NCBI RefSeq assembly: GCF_018070025.1
Contig: NZ_JAGPYQ010000004.1
Location: 1-64,000 of the forward strand
Direction of reading: 5' to 3'
DNA from: Streptomyces liliiviolaceus
GTDB lineage: Bacteria; Actinomycetota; Actinomycetes; Streptomycetales; Streptomycetaceae
Length of the DNA: 64,000 nt
A program made the translations under genes and the position numbers. Each line of letters starts with the position of its first letter. Position 1 is the stretch's first letter. The notes below the pieces were generated by a model that saw nothing but the letters and a program-made list of their open reading frames with translations, had not been told where the DNA came from and searched no databases. This document shows, piece by piece, positions 58,198 through 64,000 of this stretch.

Positions 58198-58489
58198 ATC
58201 TTTTCAAGATTTTCAGAGCGCGCTCCTGACCAGGCCTTTCCTGCCGCCCCGCGGGGGGGGGCGAGGTCGATGACCTGCCCCCCCCCACGCTTCATCCTCG
58301 GCCGCTCGCTGCCGCAAGCGACTGGTTACCTGGCCGTGCTCGGTGCGCTGGTCACGCTGGCAATGCAGTCGGCGGTCTGCGGGAAGCGCGGGCGGCAGAC
58401 ACCCCCGCACAACAGGAAGGGGCCTGGAACTTTCCCAGGCCCCTTCCTGTCAGTACAGCGGATTCCAGCACACTCTGCCGGCTGCCCTT
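58198..58489. other. Intergenic with hairpins
   Basis: Contains G/C tracts near 58250-58290 and the terminator at 58412-58450. No gene recognised. Confidence 0.45.
58412..58450. terminator. Strong terminator
   Basis: A perfect 16-bp stem, ACAGGAAGGGGCCTGG (58412-58427) with 58435-58450, 7-base loop. It lies 40 bases past the stop of the minus-strand HTH-membrane gene. Confidence 0.75.
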
Positions 58490-59587
58490 TTAGGGACCGT
58501 AATTAACCGCTTGACATTTCACCGGCTCCCTGTGAACGGTCACCTCAAGGCTAGTGACGAAAAGCTGCCTGCCGTCATAGAGCGGAATGACGTACATCTT
58601 CCTGCCATTCGTACTCAATGTACTGCACTCGAAACCGAGTTCCGTGCCCGAGGGGACCTTCACTTCTTCTCCGTACGCACCGTACAGAGTGACTTCTCCG
58701 TTTGCCCATGTCACACCGTATCCAGAAACGCGGCTCCGTTCAATGAGATCAGGAACCAGCCTGTACTCATCGCCTGGCGCAACAGCTCCGGGTTTACTCG
58801 CGTAATCCCTGCTTTCATCGCGCGAGGAATCCGGCGGGAGCGTAGGAGCCGAGGTCTGGACTTCATCACTCCAGGCCGGGGATGGATGGTAGGTACTACA
58901 GCGGTATTCGCTGGAGCAGGAAACTTTGTCCCTGCCGCTTGTACGCGAATCGGAGTCTCCGCCCAAGGCACCCTGAACAAGGGAAGCCATCATCAGGAGG
59001 ACGATGACGGTAGCCAGCGCTGCGGACAGCCGGAGTTTCGCACCTTCTCCCCCGCTTCCTCGTTTTCCCTGATTTAGTCGGGGAGTGGCGACAGGGGTGC
59101 TGTTGACTGCACGTGCTTTCTTTTCCGTTGCCTTGGCGCCTTGCTTTCCGTCGCGGATCCAGGATTCGGACCATCCTTCCGCTTTTGCACCTGCGCTCCA
59201 TGCTTCGGTCCACCAGGTCTTGGACTGCGGTGCTTTGACCGCGGCGGCAAGGTTCAGGACGGTGTCCCGGTCGGGGTAGCGGCCTTCGGCGTTCAGGAGA
59301 CGGCTGAGTTGCGACTTGCTGGCGTGGACCAGGTGGTCCTCGACGAGTTTACGGAGTGTCAGTTCGCTCTGCAGATACGCAGTGCGAAGTTCTTTGACGA
59401 GGACAAGGCGTTCCGGAGTGAGAACAGGCTGCTTCGTGAGGGGCTTGAAGCTTCGGCCCCGCCTCGTACGCCGGGCTTCTGTATCGCCGCACGCACGTGG
59501 CTGGGGAACGCATGCCGGCAGGAAGTCCGGCTCGTCCGCGAGCGCCGACAGCGCGACGCTGCTGGAGCTGTTGTCGCTGTCGCTCAT
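58490..59587 (-). CDS. HTH, single-pass membrane protein with external domain
   Basis: A 365-residue protein. Residues about 58-120 form an XRE-like HTH region (LRTAYLQSELTLRKLVEDHL, then KSQLSRLLNAEGRYPDRDTV). A linker with WWTEAWSAGAKAEGWSESW follows. The membrane helix is at 187-207 (RLSAALATVIVLLMMASLVQ). The external domain (about 210-365) has Cys pairs (VSCSSEYRCSTY, FECSTLS, VKCQAVN) and a beta-rich end (YGVTWANGEVTLYGAYGEEV). It has the same plan as the 9479 protein without the coiled coil. It overlaps the next gene upstream by 4 bases. Confidence 0.65.
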   Translation of the reverse strand: MSDSDNSSSSVALSALADEPDFLPACVPQPRACGDTEARRTRRGRSFKPLTKQPVLTPERLVLVKELRTAYLQSELTLRKLVEDHLVHASKSQLSRLLNAEGRYPDRDTVLNLAAAVKAPQSKTWWTEAWSAGAKAEGWSESWIRDGKQGAKATEKKARAVNSTPVATPRLNQGKRGSGGEGAKLRLSAALATVIVLLMMASLVQGALGGDSDSRTSGRDKVSCSSEYRCSTYHPSPAWSDEVQTSAPTLPPDSSRDESRDYASKPGAVAPGDEYRLVPDLIERSRVSGYGVTWANGEVTLYGAYGEEVKVPSGTELGFECSTLSTNGRKMYVIPLYDGRQLFVTSLEVTVHREPVKCQAVNYGP

Positions 59588-59880
59588 GCTGCCGGCCTTT
59601 GGCCGGCGTCGGAGCCGGGCTCGTCCTTCGGGGCGGGAGCGGCCATGACGGCCAGCGTGCCGGAGCTGCCGTCGATGCGGTCATCGCCGGTTTGCGGGCG
59701 GTGTTCAGACCGCGCCGGCCGGTCGAATGTCTGAGAGAGCTGTTGGACTCCCACCACGATCGCGAGGATCGCGGTGCTGATAGCGCCTGTCGGTTGGCCC
59801 TCACGAAGCATGAAAATCGTGAGGGCCGTGAAGAGGAGCAGGGCAGTTACCGAGAGTATTAGCCGGTAGCAGGGGGTCAT
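59584..59880 (-). CDS. Small membrane protein
   Basis: A 98-residue protein. Two membrane helices near the N-terminus (LILSVTALLLFTALTIFMLR and AISTAILAIVVGVQQLSQTF) are followed by a polar tail with many Asp and Pro. Its stop overlaps the start of the 58490 gene (ATGA), so the pair forms an operon. It probably acts with the HTH-membrane protein. Confidence 0.6.
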   Translation of the reverse strand: MTPCYRLILSVTALLLFTALTIFMLREGQPTGAISTAILAIVVGVQQLSQTFDRPARSEHRPQTGDDRIDGSSGTLAVMAAPAPKDEPGSDAGQRPAA

Positions 59881-60312
59881 CTGATCTCCGTGGTGATCAC
59901 CATGCTCGGGATGACCCCACCCGGTATTCGCCGTACCGGGCCCCGAAACGGAATGCTACTCCGGGTCACTACTGCAGAGCTATCACGTCCGATCTGTCCG
60001 ACGTAAGGGCGTGGATAACCCTTGGGACAACTACACAGAGTGAATCCACGGCCAATGGGAGCGCTCTACCTGAAGTTTGTGCCAGTTCAGGGGCTTACCG
60101 GAAATTGTCCCAGAAAGGGTTGCGCCAATGGCCCTCCGCACGAGTCAATGGGAGGTAGGTGCGTCCGTGGCGCATCGCCTGCTGTGCTATCCGTCATCGC
60201 GGAAAGCATCGGCTACACGACCCCCTCGTCGCCGCGAGGGGGTTCGCCGTTTCCAGACCACGCACCACACGCCACACGACAAGACACCCACACATCCTGA
60301 TGCCGGATCACA
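59881..60312. other. Intergenic
   Basis: About 430 bases with no gene. A hairpin (ACCCCCTCG with CGAGGGGGT near 60220-60243) lies between the HTH-membrane operon and the Tpg-like gene end. Confidence 0.45.
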
Positions 60313-60885
60313 TCAAGCGGCGAAGCCGATGTTGGTGACGTACTCGTACTGGCCCCACTGCGAGCCGAGGTCGACGACCTGGTCCACCCACGCCTCATCC
60401 AGCTCCCGCTCGTCGCCGGCTGCCCACGCGCCGACGATGCGGTCCCACCGTCGGACGTTCATGGTGCGGAACTCCATAGCGCGCTGGCGCGGCCGGTCGA
60501 CCTGCGACTGGTTGAGCGGGTGGATCTCCACACGGGTGCCGCGGCCGTCGCGGTTGAGGCGGGCGAGCAGGTAGCGGGCAACGTTCTCCCGCCGCACGGT
60601 CCGGTACGCCTGTTCGATCACGGCGAGGTTCTTTCGGGAGGGTGTGCGGGTGCCGGCCTGCCAGGCGCGCAGGGTGCGGCCGGTGACGGTCAGTCCGGCC
60701 GCGCGGGCAGCATCCAGGGCGTGGGTGCTGCGGGTGAGGTAGTTCAGGCGCGCCGTCAGGCCGCGTCGGGCGGTGACGGGGGTGGCGATGTAGCCGGCGA
60801 GGTCGTCCAGTTGCCGGGCGACGGCTTCGTGGCCTTTGAGGCCGCGGGCGCCGTACTTGCCGAACTCGATGTTCCGCTCAGGCAT
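60313..60885 (-). CDS. Tpg-like (telomere terminal-protein-like) protein
   Basis: A 190-residue protein. The N-terminal half is helical and basic (GYIATPVTARRGLTARLNYL). An HTH at about 60-95 (AAGLTVTGRTLRAWQAGTRT) is followed by PSRKNLAVIEQAYRTVRREN. The C-terminal domain has RGTRVEIHPLNQSQVDRPRQ and ends QWGQYEYVTNIGFAA. Size, HTH position and placement just after a Tap-like gene on the same strand match the Streptomyces tap-tpg operon, where Tpg is the protein attached to linear DNA ends. The sequence is not a clear Tpg homologue, so the role is inferred. Confidence 0.45.
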   Translation of the reverse strand: MPERNIEFGKYGARGLKGHEAVARQLDDLAGYIATPVTARRGLTARLNYLTRSTHALDAARAAGLTVTGRTLRAWQAGTRTPSRKNLAVIEQAYRTVRRENVARYLLARLNRDGRGTRVEIHPLNQSQVDRPRQRAMEFRTMNVRRWDRIVGAWAAGDERELDEAWVDQVVDLGSQWGQYEYVTNIGFAA

Positions 60886-60985
60886 CGTCTCTTCCGAATC
60901 CAGAGTGTTGGATCACTGTACGGGGCTGTGAGCGCCGATCTCCTGCCCCGGCGGGGGGAATTGACGCCGGGACAGGGAAACGGCG

Positions 60986-62536
60986 TCAGGAGGTGCGCTC
61001 AGGGGGCTCCGCGGTGGTGCTGGGGTCGGTGCCGACGGTGTAGGTGTCCTTGACCTTCACCTCGGCCACGCCGCGGCCCTCGGGGAAGACCGCCCGCCAG
61101 TCACCGGCCACATGCAGTTCGTCGGTGCCCATGGCGCGCACGACCAGGAGGCCTTCGTCGTAGGCGCGGTGGACTTTCCACCACAGGTTCGCGAACGCCT
61201 GGGCGCGGATGAGGTGCATCCAGTCGGTGCGGTAGAGCTCGCGGTTGTAGTTCGACTCCCCCAGCGTGGAGACGAACTTGGAGTACATGGCCTTCACGTA
61301 CTCCAGCGTCACCTGGTCGTCGTCGGAGATCGCCCGGTCCCGGGCGTCCTTCAGCGCGATGCGGAACTTCTCCAGCAGGCCCTCGGTCGCCCCGGACGTC
61401 CACGACTCGTGGATCTCGGGCGGGTCGCACATCCCGTACTTCGGGCCCGACAGGCGCAGCAGCAGGCGCAGCGTCGGCTCGGTCACCCACAGAGGGCCCG
61501 GCTCGTCCCGGTTACCGATCGGATTCGGCAGCACCGCCCCGTGCTCCCAGACCGGAGGGGTGATCAGGTGCAGGCCAGCGCGGCGGCGGTCGTGGTGGTT
61601 GTTGGTGGAGTGTTCAAGCTGACCGAGCGGGAGGTGGGTCTTCAACGCGCTGAGGTAGGCGCCGTTGATGTCGAGTGCCGTGATCTCGTGCCGGCCGGTG
61701 GGGAGCTCAGGTCGGCTCCACTTGGGGCGGGCTTCCCAGACCTGGTCGGCACCGCGTGCGGTCTGCTTGCGCAGGATGTCGGGCAGCCATGGGTGCGCGA
61801 CGACGTCGTAACGCCCGCCCTTGCGGGTGTCGTCCAGCAGCGCCATCGCATCCGGGATCGCCCGCTTGATCAGAGCGACGGTCGCCGCCTCGACATCCCC
61901 GGCGTGTTCGGCGAGCGCGGCCGCCACCGCGGAACCGATCCGGTCCGGGGCATCGGCGGCCTGCAGACGGCGGCCGACCGGCACCACCTTCACCCCGCCG
62001 ACCGCGGGGCACGGCTTCCTGGCGGGCGCCGGCTGCCGCGGTGCCGTGCGAGGCGCGAGCTTCTCTGCCTGCACGGGCACGGGCGCAGATGCGGCCGAGG
62101 CACACTCGGCGGGGTCCAGGTGCTGGGGGAACCCTTCGACCTGATGGCGGGCCGGCTGCCCGCACAGTACGCACGGCTGCACGACGGCCAGCATGGCGAC
62201 GTCGTCGGTGTCGTCGGTCTGCTCGGCATCCGCCGACTGGTCGTCCGCGAGCTGGCCGTCGGCCGCGGCCTCCGTAGCCGCGCTGGCGGTGTCCAGCTTG
62301 GTGCGAGCGCTTTCGAGGAAGTACGCGTACGCCTCCCGCACTTCCTTGTCGCTGGGATCACGGCCGGTTTCCCATCCGCCGACGGTCGACGGGCTCACCT
62401 TCAGGGCCTGCGCAAGCTGCCCGCGGGTGAGGTTCAGGCTCTCGCGCAGCCGGCGCCGCTCCTCGGCCGACGGCAGCGGAGTCCGCTCCGACGACGCGGA
62501 GGCGAGCAGGGTGTCGATCGCGTCGAAGTCCGCCAT
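60986..62536 (-). CDS. Tap-like protein with degenerate family-B polymerase motifs
   Basis: A 516-residue protein. Residues 30-68 form an XRE HTH (LNLTRGQLAQALKVSPSTVG). A CVLCG zinc-like segment is at 122-126, and a Pro/Ala-rich linker runs to 180. The C-terminal half has EITALDINGAYLSALKTHLP (289-298 like PolB motif A), VTLEYVKAMYSKFVSTLG (413-426 like motif B) and AMGTDELHVAGDW (468-480 like motif C with the first Asp replaced by Gly). The HTH start and operon position match Streptomyces Tap, which binds telomere ends and recruits Tpg. Coupled to the upstream gene. Confidence 0.6.
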   Translation of the reverse strand: MADFDAIDTLLASASSERTPLPSAEERRRLRESLNLTRGQLAQALKVSPSTVGGWETGRDPSDKEVREAYAYFLESARTKLDTASAATEAAADGQLADDQSADAEQTDDTDDVAMLAVVQPCVLCGQPARHQVEGFPQHLDPAECASAASAPVPVQAEKLAPRTAPRQPAPARKPCPAVGGVKVVPVGRRLQAADAPDRIGSAVAAALAEHAGDVEAATVALIKRAIPDAMALLDDTRKGGRYDVVAHPWLPDILRKQTARGADQVWEARPKWSRPELPTGRHEITALDINGAYLSALKTHLPLGQLEHSTNNHHDRRRAGLHLITPPVWEHGAVLPNPIGNRDEPGPLWVTEPTLRLLLRLSGPKYGMCDPPEIHESWTSGATEGLLEKFRIALKDARDRAISDDDQVTLEYVKAMYSKFVSTLGESNYNRELYRTDWMHLIRAQAFANLWWKVHRAYDEGLLVVRAMGTDELHVAGDWRAVFPEGRGVAEVKVKDTYTVGTDPSTTAEPPERTS

Positions 62537-62964
62537 CAGTTTCCTCCGGCGGGGCCAAAGTCGGCCTCGCTGGTCAGTCGTTCCATCGCCGTTTCTTCAT
62601 CGGGTCGTTCGAGGAGTACGCGGACCAGGCGGGCAGCTTCGGCGGCGTCCTCAAGGAGGCGCATGGTGTGCCGGAGTGAAGCGGCCAGGGCAGGGTCTGC
62701 GACCAGGAGCTGTTTCACCGATTGCATGGAGTCGTCGAATAGTGCCCGCTCAACACGGTCAGCCGGGTACGGCAGTTCGGCTGTGCCTGCGTTGGGCGCC
62801 GCGGTCCCGCGGAAAACGTGCGTGATGGCTTCCGCCAGACCGTGTCGCAGACTCTGGGCATCCAGGCTGATCCGGTTGAGATAGTGCGCCAGATCGCGCG
62901 GATCGGCGCAGGTGGATCCGTACTCGGCGCGCGCCTGCCGGTACTCGAAAGCAGATTCGCTCAT
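62536..62964 (-). CDS. Hypothetical protein of the replication operon
   Basis: 142 residues from ATG 62964 (MSESAFEYRQARAEYGSTCA). All-helical; ADPRDLAHYLNRISLDAQSL and EDAAEAARLVRVLLERPDEE are the main segments. The stop overlaps the Tap-like start (TGATG). No family recognised. Its fixed place between rep-like and tap-like genes suggests a part in replication or its control. Confidence 0.55.
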   Translation of the reverse strand: MSESAFEYRQARAEYGSTCADPRDLAHYLNRISLDAQSLRHGLAEAITHVFRGTAAPNAGTAELPYPADRVERALFDDSMQSVKQLLVADPALAASLRHTMRLLEDAAEAARLVRVLLERPDEETAMERLTSEADFGPAGGN

Positions 62965-62992
62965 GATCCACACCGTTTCTGCTGTCGTCTCG

Positions 62993-64000
62993 TCATGCCT
63001 GCGTGCTCCCTACGACTGCTGCCACGGCCTGCTGCCACTCGTCAGGCTCTGCCGGAGGCTGGGCTGCCGCGGCTTCGGCGTTCTTGGTGCACCGGGCACA
63101 CAGACGGCTGCCGGGCAGGGCCAGGCGCTCGCAGAATGCTGTGCCGATCTCGCCCTCGCAGGAGCGGTGCGCGGCAGGCGGAGTGGGCCGGGACTGGCCC
63201 TGGCTGACCTCCGGCCATGCCGTCGGGCCGGAGGCTGCGGCCTGTGCGGGGAGTTGGCTGCTGTAGCCGATCGGCGGGAGAGGGATCCGGGCCAGACGTC
63301 CGGCGATAAGCGAGGCCATGGTGTGGGTGCGCTCCGCAGGCTCCGGGTAGGGCCGGTCGAGCAGGACCGAGCGGATCTCTTCGTGCGTGATCCCTGCCGC
63401 GAGCAGGGTGTTCACCACCCGGCCCTGATCGGCCAGCGTCGATCCCATAGCCAGGCCGGCTGCGATCTCCGGATGGTGGCGCCCGATACGGCGCAGCAGG
63501 GTCTCACCCGGCGAGGGTGCTTTCTCGCTGCCAGCCGTTGTGGCCTCTTCAGTCTCCGGGGCGTTCGCCGCCTTCAGGTCCTGGTCCTCGATGACGTCGC
63601 CGCTTCCGTCCGTCCCTCCGTCCGTGTCCACACCAGCCTCATCACTTACGGACAAGGAAGGACGGAGGGAACCCCCACCCTCTGAACGGTAAGTCTGAGC
63701 GGAAGGTCTGAACGGGAGGTCTGGTTTCTGCAGGTCAACCACGGAATCCGGGCCAGAAATCTGGCCCCGCGGGCCAGAAATCTGACCCGACGGGCCAGAA
63801 ATCTGACCCGCGTCATCGGGCGGGCCAGAAATCTGGCCCGCTACCTGAGCCCGCTCAGCACGCCTGCGAGCGGCCCGCTCCCGCTCCTTGCGAAGCGCTT
63901 CCACCGCCGCCGCCTCCGCCGGCTCCCGCACCTCATCCAGGAGCGCGAACGCGTTGCGCGGACCGGCATAACCCCGGCTGGGACGGTCATTGATCCGGAT
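62993..64000 (-). CDS. Replication-initiator-like protein, N-terminus beyond window
   Basis: Partial: the frame is open to the window edge, with RINDRPSRGYAGPRNAFALL before the region that follows. After a charged helix come four repeats of GQISGP (about 63750-63840), an acidic linker, then GETLLRRIGRHHPEIAAGLA and VVNTLLAAGITHEEIRSVLL, a likely helical DNA-binding domain, and a Cys-rich end (RSCEGEIG, AFCERLALPGSRLCARC). The RIND.PSR..AGPRNAFA stretch is typical of replication proteins of Streptomyces plasmids as I know them. It heads an operon that continues to the Tap-like and Tpg-like genes. Confidence 0.55.
   Translation of the reverse strand: MRINDRPSRGYAGPRNAFALLDEVREPAEAAAVEALRKERERAARRRAERAQVAGQISGPPDDAGQISGPSGQISGPRGQISGPDSVVDLQKPDLPFRPSAQTYRSEGGGSLRPSLSVSDEAGVDTDGGTDGSGDVIEDQDLKAANAPETEEATTAGSEKAPSPGETLLRRIGRHHPEIAAGLAMGSTLADQGRVVNTLLAAGITHEEIRSVLLDRPYPEPAERTHTMASLIAGRLARIPLPPIGYSSQLPAQAAASGPTAWPEVSQGQSRPTPPAAHRSCEGEIGTAFCERLALPGSRLCARCTKNAEAAAAQPPAEPDEWQQAVAAVVGSTQA
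63750..63839. repeat. Four iteron-like inverted repeats inside the rep-like gene
   Basis: GGGCCAGAAATCTGGCCC and near-copies at 63750-63767, 63771-63788, 63792-63809 and 63822-63839, with periods of 21, 21 and 30 bases. Each is a dyad (GGGCCAGA, AA, TCTGGCCC). On the coding strand each encodes GQISGP. The 21-base phasing (two helical turns) suggests protein binding on one face, as at a plasmid origin. Confidence 0.75.

Noticed and set aside
63750..63839. Short spaced repeats that could suggest a CRISPR array
   Set aside because: Units are 18 bp at 21-30 bp period with 3-12 base spacers, inside an open reading frame. No cas genes are present.
1..64000. tRNA, rRNA or integrative attachment site in a tRNA
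   Set aside because: No stretch with tRNA-like arms or rRNA sequence was recognised; the integrase remnant has no tRNA nearby.

Overview
The window is GC-rich actinobacterial DNA, almost certainly Streptomyces. Codons are strongly G/C in third position, GTG and TTG starts are common, and many families are typical of that genus (DUF6247, DUF6233, DUF6221, DUF5994, GAF-ANTAR, STAS). Gene content points to a large plasmid, probably linear, or a chromosome arm derived from one. It has a partition locus (parA/parB with palindromic sites), a replication-initiator-like gene with iteron-like repeats running off the right edge, and a two-gene set laid out like the Streptomyces telomere operon tap-tpg. 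It also has a helicase of the telomere-proximal type, integrase and transposase genes, and many decayed genes. No rRNA, tRNA or CRISPR array was seen.

Layout. 1-2.9 kb: RelE-type toxin genes and an ECF-like sigma factor with a membrane tail. 3.2-6.1 kb: two copies of a PadR regulator operon with identical twin operators and leaderless promoters, separated by a dead tyrosine integrase. 6.3-8.9 kb: parAB with four copies of one palindrome, two of them inside the parB reading frame and one at the centre of a 74-bp perfect palindrome. 9-19.8 kb: plasmid accessory genes, including a membrane-anchored HTH/coiled-coil protein, a secreted HNH nuclease, a Toprim protein and a PIN protein. 20.1-24 kb: a three-gene operon of SF1 helicase, DarT-like ADP-ribosyltransferase and DraG-type ADP-ribosylglycohydrolase. 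25.4-31.1 kb: an RHH regulator, a run of very small genes behind a strong palindromic operator, an ISL3 transposase and a Ppx/GppA protein. 31.6-42.1 kb: gene-poor, decayed DNA rich in STAS and GAF-ANTAR signalling genes with duplications. 42.7-46.2 kb: a large DEAD/DEAH helicase, a 298-bp multi-hairpin inverted repeat and an AT-rich unit that could make a 26-residue membrane peptide. 46.3-53.6 kb: a BsuBI/PstI-type restriction-modification pair among membrane and HTH-membrane proteins. 54.7-59.9 kb: a sigma factor/PadR-like/membrane operon of unusual base composition and a second HTH-membrane operon. 60.3-64 kb: a replication operon on the minus strand (rep-like, small protein, Tap-like, Tpg-like).

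The most interesting systems are the DarT/DraG/helicase operon and the right-end replication operon. The Tap-like protein of that operon carries recognisable but degenerate family-B DNA polymerase motifs. Also notable are the partition sites embedded in parB, the large inverted repeat at 45.5 kb, and the recurring pairing of sigma factor or PadR regulator with small membrane proteins. All family assignments come from reading motifs by eye. No database search was run.
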